In this document: positions 33,704 to 42,540 of the stretch, one piece after another
How positions within the stretch are numbered: the stretch's first letter is position 1
Layout: each line of letters opens with the position of its first letter
NCBI GenBank assembly: GCA_036008175.1
Contig: DASYOB010000020.1
Location: 1 to 64,000, forward strand
Source of the DNA: DATARH01 sp036008175
Lineage (GTDB): Bacteria > Pseudomonadota > Alphaproteobacteria > ATCC43930 > CGMCC-115725
Reading direction: 5' to 3'
Length of the DNA: 64,000 nt
Translations under genes and position numbers: made by a program
Notes under the pieces: generated by a model
Told to the model about the DNA's origin: nothing
Database searches by the model: none
Seen by the model: the letters and a program-made list of their open reading frames with translations, nothing else

Positions 33704-34528
33704 TCAGGAGCGAACCAAATCCAGCAGGGCCTCGGTCAGCGCGCCGCGCGGGTCGGCGAGCGCTTCGAGGATCGTGAAGTGGTCAGCGCCGTCGATCGGC
33801 AACAGGTGCCCCGGCAGGCCGCTCTCGACCCAGGCCTGAGCGTAATCGATGGATTGCCGGCACAACTCGGGCAGTTCCGCAGTGCCGTAGGCAGCGACGA
33901 GAGGGCCGGCCATCGGCGGCAGATGCAGCAAGGGGCTGTTGCGCTCCGCTTCCGCTTCGTCGAGGCCGAGCTTCTCATTCAGATAATTGAGCCGGATCGG
34001 TTCGAGGTCGTAGAGGCCGCTGATTGCGAGCCCGCCTTTGACCGCGGGAAGCGTCATGGTTGAGGCCGTCAAATGGCCGCCGGCTGAATGTCCGGAGACA
34101 TAGAGGCGAGCGGGGTCGGCGCCGTATTCGTCAAGATGCTCCGAGAGCCACTGCACCGCGCGCCGCACCTCGGCGACGATGCGGTCGAGGCGCGCGGCGG
34201 GCGCAAGCGTGTATTCGATCAGCGCGAAGTTGATCCCGTGCGGCAAGACGCCTTCGGCGAGGAAGGTGGTGCCTTCCTTGTCGTTCGTCTGCCAATAGCC
34301 GCCATGGATAAAGGCGAGAGTTGGCGCCTTCGGGTCGGCGGCGAGAAACAGGTCGAGCCGCTCGCGCGGGCGATCACCGTAACGCAGATCGAGATGGCCT
34401 TGGCGCTCGCGCCTGACCCGCGCGCTCCGCACTGCCCAATCGGCGACGATCGCGTCGCGGTCGGGCACGGCCGCGGTGTTGTTGTAGGCGGCGTCGAGTT
34501 GGGCGCGATCCATTCCGCGGTACAGCAT
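33704..34528 (-). CDS. Alpha/beta hydrolase, arylformamidase-like (HGGxW)
   Basis: 274-residue hydrolase. The oxyanion motif HGGYWQ is the HGGxW signature of kynurenine formamidases and related esterases, and the nucleophile elbow is GHSAGG; the acid and His follow in the last 60 residues (GADHFTILEAL). The start at 34528 (MLYRGMDRAQLDAAYNN) gives the usual N-terminus of the group. It begins four bases after the aspartate dehydrogenase stop. Enzymes of this type open N-formylkynurenine or other amides and esters; the exact substrate is inferred only. Confidence 0.78.
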   Translation of the reverse strand: MLYRGMDRAQLDAAYNNTAAVPDRDAIVADWAVRSARVRRERQGHLDLRYGDRPRERLDLFLAADPKAPTLAFIHGGYWQTNDKEGTTFLAEGVLPHGINFALIEYTLAPAARLDRIVAEVRRAVQWLSEHLDEYGADPARLYVSGHSAGGHLTASTMTLPAVKGGLAISGLYDLEPIRLNYLNEKLGLDEAEAERNSPLLHLPPMAGPLVAAYGTAELPELCRQSIDYAQAWVESGLPGHLLPIDGADHFTILEALADPRGALTEALLDLVRS

Positions 34529-34532
34529 GGGA

Positions 34533-35339
34533 TCATGTTCCGATGGCGAGAGGGCTGCCCAGCTTGCGTAAGAGGGCAACGACTGACAGCGGCGTCAGGC
34601 GGCCGGTTTTCGGGTTTTCGAGGCTCGGCACATTCTCGATCTGCATGGAGAGGCGCGCCGCCTCGGCGTCGACCTCGATCCGGTGGATGTTGCGGTCGAC
34701 CCCGGGATCGGCCCAGATCTCGATCGTCGTGCGGTCGGGGCCGATTCCGGCCAGCGCCAGCGCCGCCGCGACATTGACGTTGGCCGGAAAGCCGCGCGCC
34801 GCTTCGCGTGCCGTGCCATTAAAGACGCGCTTCGGCTCGGCAAGACCAGCGACAGAGATAGCGTTTTCAACAAGATAGGGCGCCCCCTCGAGGCCGTTCG
34901 GCGGCTTCCGCGTGATCATATGAACCCGGTCGATGGCGCCGACCGCAGCCGCCTGCACCGCGTCGAGACCGAGCAGCGCGCCGGTCGGCACCAGGATGCG
35001 GCCGCTCTGCCGCCGCGCCAGATCGATCAGGTCAAAATTGTCGAGCAGCGCACCGCAGGACAGCGCGACGAGGGTGCGGCCGCGCACCAGTGCCGGCTCG
35101 GCGATCTCGCGCAACACCGCCGCCGGCGCGCATTCGACGACAATGTCGGCATCCTCGCCGAGACGGGCGAGCGGCAGCACCGGCACCGGCCTGGAAAACC
35201 GCGCCATCGCCGCCTTGGCACGCGTCGCGTCGCGGGCCGAGACCGCGACAAGCGTGAGTCCATCGATTCCGCGATCGAGATGCTCGGCTACGACCCGGCC
35301 GATCGCGCCGAACCCGGCGATGGCGACACGCTGCACCAT
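34533..35339 (-). CDS. nadX: L-aspartate dehydrogenase
   Basis: 268-residue NAD(P)-dependent enzyme that oxidises aspartate to iminoaspartate, feeding quinolinate and NAD synthesis, or works in the aminating direction. The Rossmann fingerprint is VAIAGFGAIGRVVAEHLD. The C-terminal part contains the DUF108 features: GALLGLDAVQAAAVGAID, then VHMITRKPP, then FPANVNVAAALALAGIGPD. The start at 35339 has AAGGGGG upstream. It lies between a DUF1330 gene and an arylformamidase-like gene on the same strand. Confidence 0.85.
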   Translation of the reverse strand: MVQRVAIAGFGAIGRVVAEHLDRGIDGLTLVAVSARDATRAKAAMARFSRPVPVLPLARLGEDADIVVECAPAAVLREIAEPALVRGRTLVALSCGALLDNFDLIDLARRQSGRILVPTGALLGLDAVQAAAVGAIDRVHMITRKPPNGLEGAPYLVENAISVAGLAEPKRVFNGTAREAARGFPANVNVAAALALAGIGPDRTTIEIWADPGVDRNIHRIEVDAEAARLSMQIENVPSLENPKTGRLTPLSVVALLRKLGSPLAIGT

Positions 35340-35360
35340 TTGCCCCCTTCTCGGCCGCAC

Positions 35361-35744
35361 TTATTGCGGCAAGCCTTCGACGATGTAGACGCGCGATTTC
35401 GCCGCCTTCTCCCGCTCCGCGATCAGCGGCTGGTAGGGCGACGTGCTGTACCACTTCTCGGCATCGGCCAGGGTGTCGAACACGAGCATCACGAAGTTGC
35501 CTTGCGGCGGTTCACCCTCCTTCGCCTCCGCCTTGCCGCGGACGAGATAACGCGCATTGTAGGGCTTCAGCGTGTCCGGGACCTTCGCCGCGTAGGCCTG
35601 AAACGCTGGCGGATCGGTCACCTGGACCTCGGCGATCACATAAGCCGGCTTCTTGCCGACCTGCGCGTGCAGCCCCTGGATCGCGCCGGCGCCGAGCGCG
35701 AACCCGGCGAGGGCAGCCAGTGCAACTTTGGCGCTCTGCTTCAT
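35361..35744 (-). CDS. DUF1330 protein with signal peptide
   Basis: 127 residues: a signal or anchor (VALAALAGFALGAGAIQGLH) followed by a dimeric ferredoxin-like DUF1330 domain (YVIAEVQVTDPPAFQAYAAK ... FVMLVFDTLADAEKWYSTSP). Function of the domain is unknown; many members are small cytoplasmic proteins, so the exported form is a variant. GGGGAG lies before the ATG at 35744. Same strand and short gaps as its neighbours, so likely one operon. Confidence 0.8.
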   Translation of the reverse strand: MKQSAKVALAALAGFALGAGAIQGLHAQVGKKPAYVIAEVQVTDPPAFQAYAAKVPDTLKPYNARYLVRGKAEAKEGEPPQGNFVMLVFDTLADAEKWYSTSPYQPLIAEREKAAKSRVYIVEGLPQ

Positions 35745-35801
35745 GTGCTTTCTCCCCCTGACGTCACGCGCCGCAGTCATCCCGGATCAAACAGGGCAGC
35801 G

Positions 35802-36980
35802 TCAATACGATTTCGGCAGCCCCAAGACCCGCTCGGCGATGTGCGACAGGATCAGCTGCGCCATGACCGGGGCAATGCGCGCGATCTGCGCTTCGCGGAA
35901 ATAGCGCTCGACATGGAACTCCTTCGCGTAACCCATGCCGCCATGGGTTAGCATCGCGGTTTCGCAGGCGCGGTGCCCAGCCTCACCGGCGAAATACTTC
36001 GCGGCATTGGCGAAGGCGCCAACCGTGCCGGCCTCCTCGCCGCAGTCGTAGGCGGCAGCGGCGCGCAGCACCAGCAATTCGGCGGCTTCGAGCTCGACCC
36101 AACGCTCGGCAAGCGGGTGCTGGATGCCCTGGTTCTGGCCGATCGGACGGCCGAACACGACCCGCTCCCCGGCATATCGGGCAGCGCGGGCGAGCGCGAC
36201 GCGGCCGAGCCCGACCGCCTCCGCGGCGATCAAGATGCGCTCCGGATTCATGCCGTGCAGGATGTATTGGAAGCCCTTGCCTTCTTCGCCGATGCGGTCC
36301 TCGAGCGGCACCTTGAGGCCGTCGATGAATAGCATGTTCGAATCGACCGCGTGCCGCCCCATCTTCGGGATCTCCCTTACTTCGACCTTGCTCCGGTCGA
36401 GATCCGTGTAGAACAGGGTCATGCCGTGCGACGGCCGCGCCGCCTCCTCAAACGGCGTGGTGCGGGTCAGGATCAGCATCTTCTCGGTAACTTGCGCGGT
36501 CGAGGTCCAGATCTTGCGGCCGTTGATGACATAGCCGTTGCCCTCGCGCACCGCGCGCGTCTTCAACCGTGTCGTGTCGAGCCCGACATCGGGTTCGGTC
36601 ACCGCGAAGCAGGCCTTTTCCCTGCCGGCGATCAGCGGCGGCAGAAACCGGCGCCGCTGCTCGTCGCTGCCGAAGACGACGACCGGATGCAGCCCGAAGA
36701 TATTCATGTGCACCGCCGAGGCCCCGCTGAACCCGGCCCCTGATTGCGCCACCGCCTGCATGACGATCGCGGCCTCGGTGATGCCGAGTCCGCTGCCGCC
36801 GTATTCCTCTGGCATCGCGACGCCAAGCCAGCCGCCCTCCGCCATCGTCTGGTGGAATTCGTTCGGAAAGCCGCCGTCAGTATCTTTTTTCAGCCAGTAA
36901 TCGTCGCCGAAGCGCTCGCACAGGCGCGCCACCGCCTCGCGGATTTCCAGCTGCTCTGCGGTCAAGGCGAAATTCATCAT
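35802..36980 (-). CDS. Acyl-CoA dehydrogenase
   Basis: 392-residue FAD flavoenzyme that introduces a trans-2 double bond into acyl-CoA. Family markers: MPEEYGGSGLGITEAAIVMQ, CFAVTEPDVGLDTTRLKTRA, GRKIWTSTAQVTEKMLILTR and a C-terminal THGGMGYAKEFHVERYFREA. It is the first gene of the reverse-strand cluster with DUF1330, nadX and the hydrolase, and is divergent from the molybdopterin oxidoreductase across a 79-bp gap. Acyl chain preference not predictable here. Confidence 0.9.
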   Translation of the reverse strand: MMNFALTAEQLEIREAVARLCERFGDDYWLKKDTDGGFPNEFHQTMAEGGWLGVAMPEEYGGSGLGITEAAIVMQAVAQSGAGFSGASAVHMNIFGLHPVVVFGSDEQRRRFLPPLIAGREKACFAVTEPDVGLDTTRLKTRAVREGNGYVINGRKIWTSTAQVTEKMLILTRTTPFEEAARPSHGMTLFYTDLDRSKVEVREIPKMGRHAVDSNMLFIDGLKVPLEDRIGEEGKGFQYILHGMNPERILIAAEAVGLGRVALARAARYAGERVVFGRPIGQNQGIQHPLAERWVELEAAELLVLRAAAAYDCGEEAGTVGAFANAAKYFAGEAGHRACETAMLTHGGMGYAKEFHVERYFREAQIARIAPVMAQLILSHIAERVLGLPKSY

Positions 36981-37059
36981 CCGTCCTCGATATCAGCGCC
37001 ATACCGGCGCGGCGCCTCCGAGCTTATATTCTCCAGCAAAACGCGCATCGGAGCACCTG

Positions 37060-39132
37060 TTGCCGCTCGACATCGTCCACAGCGTCTGCCCACACGATTG
37101 CCCGAGCTGCTGCGCGATCGAGGTCGAGCGCATTCAGCTTGAGGACGGGGGCACCCGCATCGGCAGAGTGCGCGGCGCCGAAGGGCAGTCCTACACGCAA
37201 GGGGTGGTCTGCGCCAAGGTCGCCCGCTATGCCGAGCGCCAGCACCATCCCGAGCGGCTGTCGGTGCCGCTGCGGCGGGTCGGCGAGAAGGGGCGCGGGC
37301 GCGATGCATTCGTGCCGGTGTCCTGGGACGAGGCGCTCGACGAGGTCGCTGAGCAACTGACCTTGGCGGCGCAGCGTCACGGCACCGAGGCGGTGTGGCC
37401 GCATTTCTATGCCGGGACGATGGGGCGGGTGCAGCGCGACCGCATCGAGCGGTTCCGTCATGTTCTAGGCTATTCGCGGCAGCATTCGACGATCTGCAAC
37501 GCGCTGACCGATGCGGGCTGGTTTGCTGGGCTTGGCGCGATGCGCGGCATCGACGGGCGCGAGATTGCGAAATCCGATTTGGTCGTGATCTGGGGCGGCA
37601 ATCCGGTCTCGACCCAGATCAACGTGATGACGCATGTCGCAACGGCGCGCAAAGAACGCGGCGCCAAGCTCGTCGTCGTCGATCCGTACCGCACCGGCAC
37701 CGCCGAGGTTGCCGATATGCATCTAGCGCCGTTGCCCGGCACCGACGGCGCGCTTGCCTGCGCGGTCATGCACTTGCTGTTCGCCGAGGGCTACGCCGAC
37801 CGCGAATACATGGCGAAATACACCGACGACCCGGAGGGACTCGAAGCGCATCTCGCCGGCCGCGACCCGGTATGGGCGGCGCGGATCACCGGCCTCGACG
37901 AGGACAAGATCGTCGCCTTTGCCCGGCTCTACGGGCGGACGAAGCGAAGCTTCATCCGGGTCGGCTACGGCTTCTCGCGCTCGCGTAATGGCGCGGCGCA
38001 GATGTTCGCGGTGACCTGTCTGCCGTCGGTGACCGGCGCCTGGCAGTACGAGGGGGGCGGCGCGCATTACTCGAACCACCAGATGTTCGGTTTAGATCGT
38101 ACCCTGCTGGAGGGGCTCGATGCGTTCGATCCTTCCATCCGTATCCTGGATCAGTCGCGCATCGGCCCGATCCTCGCCGGGGACAAGCGCGACCTCGGCG
38201 ACGGGCCGCCGGTGACGGCGCTCCTGATCCAGAACACCAACCCAATGGTCGTCTCGCCCGAATCCGGGTTGGTGCGGCAGGGCTTCCTGCGCGACGATCT
38301 GTTCGTTTGCGTCCACGAGCAGTTCATGACCGAGACCGCGGCAATGGCCGACGTCGTATTGCCGGCGACGACCTTTCTCGAGCACGACGACATCTACACA
38401 GCCGGCGGCCACTATTTCCTACAGATCGGGCGCGCGGTGCTGCCGCCCCATGCCGAGTGCCGCTCGAACCACGACGTGCTGCGCGCACTTGGTCAGCGGC
38501 TCGGCGGGCGGCATCCCGGCTTCGAGATGACCGCCTGGGAGGTCATCGAGGAGACGCTGCGTCTGAGCGGACTGCCCGCGCCCGACCAGTTCGAGGAAGG
38601 CGTCTGGCTCGATTGCTGGCCCGGCTTCGAGCGCGGACACTTCCTCGACGGGTTCGGCCACCGCGACAAGAAATTCCACTTTCGTGCCGATTGGGCCGCG
38701 ATCGGTCCCGATCACGGCGCCCTCCCCGCCTTTCCGGATCATGTCGGAGTGATTGATGATGGCGACCCGGCGCGGCCCTACCGGCTGGTCGCGGCGCCGT
38801 CGCGCTCGTTTCTCAATACGAGCTTCAACAACACGCCGTCGAGCATCGCCCGCGAGGGACGCCCAACCGCGATGATTCACCCCGAGGCGCTCGCCGAACT
38901 CGGCATCGCCGACGGCGCGCGGGTGCGCATCGGCAACGAGAAGGGCAGCGTCGTCTTGCATGCCCGCGCCTTCGACGGCATGCAGAAGCGGGTCGTCATT
39001 GCCGAGGGTCTGTGGCCGAACGCCGCCTTCGAAGAGGGGATCGGCATCAATCTGCTGACCAGCGCCGATCCCGGCTTGCCGAAAGGCGGCGCCGTATTCC
39101 ACGACACCTCGGTGTGGCTGCGTCCGGCCTGA
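37060..39132 (+). CDS. Molybdopterin oxidoreductase (Mo-bis-MGD, 4Fe-4S)
   Basis: 690-residue enzyme of the DMSO reductase superfamily. The N-terminal cluster motif is VCPHDCPSCCAIEVE with a fourth Cys in GVVCAKV, and the C-terminal molydopterin-dinucleotide domain starts near YRLVAAPSRSFLNTSF. Other markers: WGGNPVSTQINVM, VVDPYRTGTAEVAD and VLPATTFLEHDDIY. No Tat signal is seen, so it acts in the cytoplasm. TTG at 37060 is the likely start (GGAG seven bases upstream). Often annotated as formate dehydrogenase-like, but no partner subunits are adjacent. Confidence 0.85.
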   Translation: MPLDIVHSVCPHDCPSCCAIEVERIQLEDGGTRIGRVRGAEGQSYTQGVVCAKVARYAERQHHPERLSVPLRRVGEKGRGRDAFVPVSWDEALDEVAEQLTLAAQRHGTEAVWPHFYAGTMGRVQRDRIERFRHVLGYSRQHSTICNALTDAGWFAGLGAMRGIDGREIAKSDLVVIWGGNPVSTQINVMTHVATARKERGAKLVVVDPYRTGTAEVADMHLAPLPGTDGALACAVMHLLFAEGYADREYMAKYTDDPEGLEAHLAGRDPVWAARITGLDEDKIVAFARLYGRTKRSFIRVGYGFSRSRNGAAQMFAVTCLPSVTGAWQYEGGGAHYSNHQMFGLDRTLLEGLDAFDPSIRILDQSRIGPILAGDKRDLGDGPPVTALLIQNTNPMVVSPESGLVRQGFLRDDLFVCVHEQFMTETAAMADVVLPATTFLEHDDIYTAGGHYFLQIGRAVLPPHAECRSNHDVLRALGQRLGGRHPGFEMTAWEVIEETLRLSGLPAPDQFEEGVWLDCWPGFERGHFLDGFGHRDKKFHFRADWAAIGPDHGALPAFPDHVGVIDDGDPARPYRLVAAPSRSFLNTSFNNTPSSIAREGRPTAMIHPEALAELGIADGARVRIGNEKGSVVLHARAFDGMQKRVVIAEGLWPNAAFEEGIGINLLTSADPGLPKGGAVFHDTSVWLRPA

Positions 39133-39162
39133 GCGACGAATATTGTTACGTGAGGGAAGAAC

Positions 39163-39633
39163 ATGGAAAGACTTCGAATCTCGCTAAAGAAGAATCCAGC
39201 TATCGAGATTAATCGTATTTCAATCAGTGACTTGAAATTGGTTTATGTTATTTTGGCAAACAAGAAAATAAAATATCCTTCTGGTTATTCACCAGTAGTG
39301 TATATCGGCACAACTCAAAATGGAATTGCGAGAGTAGCGCCGAGTGCCGCCTATCGTGCCGAAGAAATTCTTTACGACCATGGAATCAATTCACTTCAAG
39401 TACGAATTGTTACATGTCGCGGTCGACAAGGGATCAAACAACCTTGGCGCAAACTAGAGCGCGCGTTGCTGCTGGGTTTCAAAGACCATTACGGCGATAT
39501 CCCCCGCTGTAACACCCACGGAAAGAATTACGTAGAAAAGAAGGAGTTCGACTATTTCTCTCGTAAACGTATCGCCGACGTCATCAGAGATCTAGAAAGC
39601 GTCATGGTCGCTGATCAAGAGGTTTCCGAATAA
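39163..39633 (+). CDS. AT-rich gene with GIY-YIG nuclease-like domain
   Basis: 156-residue protein whose codon use is far more AT-rich than every neighbour (many AAA, AAT, ATT, TTT codons). The pattern fits a GIY-YIG nuclease: LVYVI (26-30) and VVYIGTTQNG (45-54) as the paired strands, an Arg in the next helix, then a catalytic-type Glu in WRKLERALLLGF (Glu99) and the Asn of PRCNTHGKNY (Asn117). It lies between a metabolic gene and the VWA gene, 7 bp before the latter, outside the island borders. Likely horizontally acquired. DNA target unknown. Confidence 0.6.
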   Translation: MERLRISLKKNPAIEINRISISDLKLVYVILANKKIKYPSGYSPVVYIGTTQNGIARVAPSAAYRAEEILYDHGINSLQVRIVTCRGRQGIKQPWRKLERALLLGFKDHYGDIPRCNTHGKNYVEKKEFDYFSRKRIADVIRDLESVMVADQEVSE

Positions 39634-39640
39634 TAAATAT

Positions 39641-40351
39641 ATGAGCGACGACAAAAAGCAGCTTCCGGCAGCCTCGCGCTCGGGCGAGGTCGATGCCTTC
39701 CTCGACCAGCTGAAGCGGATGCCGGCAGCGCGCCCGTCCGGCAGTCGCGGTCGGCTGATCTTCGCGCTCGATGCGACGGCGAGCCGTGAGCCGAGCTGGG
39801 ACCGCGCCTGCCGCATCCAGGGCGAGATGTTCGAGGCGACCGCCGCCTTGGGCGGCCTCGACGTCAAGCTCGTCTATTACCGCGGCTTTAACGAATGCAA
39901 GGCGAGCCGTTGGCTGGCGAATGCCGTCGATCTGCATCGCGTTATGCGGGCGGTCTCCTGCCTGGGCGGCGAGACGCAGATCGAGCGCGTCCTCGCCCAC
40001 GCGATTGCCGAAAACCAGAAGCAGCGAGTGAATGCGCTGGTCTTTGTCGGCGATGCGATGGAGGAAAATGTCGACCGTTTGTGTCGGCTCGCCGGCGAAT
40101 TGGGCCTCAAGGGATTGCCGATCTTCTTGTTCCACGAGGGTGACAACCCAGTCGCCGCCCGCGCCTTCCAGCAGATGGCAAAGCTGTCGCGCGGCGCCTA
40201 TCTGCGCTTCGACCTCGCCAGCGCCGACCGCCTCAAGGATCTGCTCGGCGCGATAGCGGTCTATGCGGCCGGCGGCTATCGCGCGCTGACCGCCTATGGC
40301 GAGAAAAAGGGTGGCGAAGTGCTGCGCCTGACGGCGCAATTGCGGGGATGA
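39641..40351 (+). CDS. VWA-like domain protein
   Basis: 236-residue cytoplasmic protein with a von Willebrand A-like fold. LIFALDATASREPSWDRA is the metal-site strand (DxTxS variant of DxSxS), and VNALVFVGDAMEENVDRL and LPIFLFHEGDNP are the later strands. Start ATG 39641. Function unknown. In my reading it normally sits next to a DnaJ-domain membrane protein, here found 10.8 kb away beyond the integrated island. The island's left repeat lies 80 bp after its stop, so the gene itself is intact. Confidence 0.75.
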   Translation: MSDDKKQLPAASRSGEVDAFLDQLKRMPAARPSGSRGRLIFALDATASREPSWDRACRIQGEMFEATAALGGLDVKLVYYRGFNECKASRWLANAVDLHRVMRAVSCLGGETQIERVLAHAIAENQKQRVNALVFVGDAMEENVDRLCRLAGELGLKGLPIFLFHEGDNPVAARAFQQMAKLSRGAYLRFDLASADRLKDLLGAIAVYAAGGYRALTAYGEKKGGEVLRLTAQLRG

Positions 40352-40431
40352 ATGCACCGCGTACAACGTAGGGCCGCGAAGGCCCACGAACACAGATCCC
40401 CGCACGAACGCTCGACTTTCATTCTTGACCC

Positions 40432-40473
40432 TTCGCCATCCTTCGCCTATGTTCGGCTCACGAGTATGGGTAG
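40432..40473. other. Left attachment site (attL)
   Basis: TTCGCCATCCTTCGCC at 40432-40447, followed after 17 bp by TATGGGTAG (40465-40473). Both blocks and the spacing are repeated at 51052-51093. The 16-bp block is the likely crossover core; the 9-bp block may be an integrase arm or part of a longer diverged att. Confidence 0.7.
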
Positions 40474-40510
40474 TAGTTTGGGCCTGACAATAAGGCGGAA
40501 GGAAATTGGG

Positions 40511-41755
40511 ATGGCGCGGGCTGGCAAGCTCACAGCATTAAAGGTTGGGCAGATCGTGCGGGCAGCAAAGCCCGGATACACCGGCGACGGCGGCGGCCTC
40601 TACCTGCAAATCAGCAAGTTCGGGACCCCGAGCTGGGCTTTCCGATACCGCGTCGGCAGCAGGCTGCGGGAGGCCGGGCTCGGCTCCTATGACACCTGGA
40701 CCCTGGCCGAGGCGCGCGAACGCGCTCGGGTGTTCCGACAGCAGCGGGCGCTCGGTGAAGACCCGATCGAGAAGCGGCGGGCGCAGCGCATGGCCGCGAA
40801 GATCGAGGCAGCAACGGCGATGAGCTTCAGGGCATGCGCCGAAGCGTACGTCGCTGCGCATAAGGCCGGCTGGCGAAGCGCGAAACATGGCCAACAATGG
40901 CAGGCGTCACTGCGCGATTATGTTTATCCCGTCTTCGGTGACTTGCCCGTTCAGGTTATCGATACCGCGCTCGTCACCAAGGCGATCGAGCCGATCTGGG
41001 CAGTAAAAACCGAGACGGCAAGCCGGGTCCGCGGCCGGATCGAAAGCGTTCTCGATTGGGCAACTGCACGCGAATATAGAACGGGCGAAAATCCGGCACG
41101 CTGGCGCGGTCATCTCGAAAATCTGTTGCCCAAGAAAAACAAGGTGCGCCGCGTCGAGCATCATGCCGCGCTACCCTATTCTGACATCGGCGCGTTCATG
41201 GGCGATCTGCGCCAGCAGGAAGGCACCGCAGAGCGAGCGCTCGAATTCGCCATCCTGACTGCGGCCAGGACCGGCGAAGTGATCGGTGCCAAGTGGGGCG
41301 AGATCAACCAAACCGAACGGGTGTGGACCGTCCCGGCCGATAGGATGAAGGGCGGCCGCGAGCATCGTGTACCGCTGTCGGATGCGGCGATGGCGATCGT
41401 CGAGAAGATGGCTGCGACCCGGTCGAGCGATTACGTGTTCCCGGGGCATCGTCGCGGGAAGTCGATTAGCTCGACGGCGTTTTTCATGCTGCTCCGGGAG
41501 ATGGGCCGCGATGATCTGACGGCGCACGGCTTCCGCAGTACGTTCCGCGATTGGGCGGCCGAGAGGACGAATTTCCCGAGCGAGGTTGCTGAAATGGCGC
41601 TGGCGCACGCGGTCAGCGACAAGGTGGCGGCCGCCTATCGGCGCGGCGATCTCTTCCAGAAACGCCGGCAGCTCGCGGACGCTTGGGCGAAATTCTGCGC
41701 CACGACCGCCGCGGAAAGCGCCAAGGTGGTGTCGATACGGTCAGCAGCGAAGTAG
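40511..41755 (+). CDS. int: P4-type tyrosine integrase
   Basis: 414-residue recombinase that would integrate and excise the island. The N-terminal DUF4102 domain (about 5-90: TALKVGQIVRAAKPGYTGDG then GGLYLQISKFG) is followed by a SAM-like core-binding domain and the catalytic domain with Arg253 (TAARTGEV), His339-x2-Arg342 (AHGFRSTFRDWA), His366 (LAHAVS) and the nucleophile Tyr376 (AAYRRGD). All catalytic residues are present, so it looks active. ATG 40511 is preceded by AAGGAAAT, only 64 bp from the attL core. Confidence 0.92.
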   Translation: MARAGKLTALKVGQIVRAAKPGYTGDGGGLYLQISKFGTPSWAFRYRVGSRLREAGLGSYDTWTLAEARERARVFRQQRALGEDPIEKRRAQRMAAKIEAATAMSFRACAEAYVAAHKAGWRSAKHGQQWQASLRDYVYPVFGDLPVQVIDTALVTKAIEPIWAVKTETASRVRGRIESVLDWATAREYRTGENPARWRGHLENLLPKKNKVRRVEHHAALPYSDIGAFMGDLRQQEGTAERALEFAILTAARTGEVIGAKWGEINQTERVWTVPADRMKGGREHRVPLSDAAMAIVEKMAATRSSDYVFPGHRRGKSISSTAFFMLLREMGRDDLTAHGFRSTFRDWAAERTNFPSEVAEMALAHAVSDKVAAAYRRGDLFQKRRQLADAWAKFCATTAAESAKVVSIRSAAK

Positions 41756-41771
41756 TGGAGGGCTGCCCGTC

Positions 41772-42254
41772 ATGGCTCGCGCACCGATCAATATCGGGTC
41801 GATACCCCTTAAAGTGGCAGCGCTCGCTTTTCTCAATGATCGGGAGCGAGCAGACTATGACTTTTGCCGTGCGCGGGCTTGGAATTCGTGGAAGCGAGAG
41901 CTCGATCCGACCTATGGTCCACAATTCCAAGAATTAGACCGGCGAAGTCAAGCTGCGCTCGATAATGCCCTGCGAAAGGGTGATCTATATTGCACCGGCA
42001 GGCGATCGGAAGATGGAGAGCTTGTAGAAATTCCGCCCGATGAATGGTTTTCCCTGCGGCGACACAGACTATACGCTCGCGCTCTGCGCGATGATGGTTC
42101 GATCGCCTACGAAGACGTGAAGGTCGTTAACCTCAAATGGTCGGAGCGAGACCTAAGCGCCGACGATCTATTGAAGGCGAGCACTCCGGGGGTCAAGGCC
42201 GCCGGGTGCGGGCAGTATCACCGAAGTGTTGTGGGGCGACGATCCCCGGCATGA
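41772..42254 (+). CDS. Hypothetical island protein
   Basis: 160-residue protein, not recognised. It is hydrophilic and rich in Arg, Asp and Glu (FLNDRERADYDFCRARAWNS, WKRELDPTYGP, RDLSADDLLKAS). It starts 17 bp after the integrase stop, so it may be co-transcribed. The last about 20 residues look unlike the rest; skipping one base near GCCGGGTGCGGG (42200-42211) would give an alternative tail ending SITEVLWGDDPRHEAARRWL. The present C-terminus may therefore result from a frameshift. Confidence 0.45.
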   Translation: MARAPINIGSIPLKVAALAFLNDRERADYDFCRARAWNSWKRELDPTYGPQFQELDRRSQAALDNALRKGDLYCTGRRSEDGELVEIPPDEWFSLRRHRLYARALRDDGSIAYEDVKVVNLKWSERDLSADDLLKASTPGVKAAGCGQYHRSVVGRRSPA

Positions 42255-42456
42255 AGCCGCTCGTCGCTGGCTGCATCGGGGGCTCGGCGATGCGGCATGA
42301 AATTCCCGCTTTCGGACATGGGCGGGGAAGGGCCGGTCGGCGGTGCCCATAAACACCGACAGCGGGCATCGGCAACGCTCCAAACTCCATGCCGAGGGCC
42401 GGCCGGGGCCGGTCGAGCGTCAGCAATTTGGCGTTCCGGGCTTCGATAGGGGGAAC

Positions 42457-42540
42457 GTGAGTAACCCCGACAGCGGTTGGTTCTGCTCCGACTGTCGCCG
42501 GGGCATTCGTGAAGGGGAATTGAGATGGCTAAGTCGATAG
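42457..42540 (+). CDS. Possible 27-residue protein with CxxC
   Basis: GTG start right after AGGGGG. The peptide contains GWFCSDCRRGIREGELRWLS; the CxxC pair could bind zinc in a dimer. The stop overlaps the start of the next small gene by 16 bp. Very short, so translation is uncertain. Confidence 0.3.
   Translation: MSNPDSGWFCSDCRRGIREGELRWLSR

Noticed and set aside
40352..40510. A tRNA or tmRNA gene as the island's integration site
   Set aside because: No cloverleaf or CCA end could be found on either strand around attL or attR; the att core appears intergenic.
42137..42426. Several short frames on both strands in 42.1-42.4 kb
   Set aside because: No ribosome sites and no conserved motifs; only the single possible frameshift extension of the preceding gene seemed worth recording.
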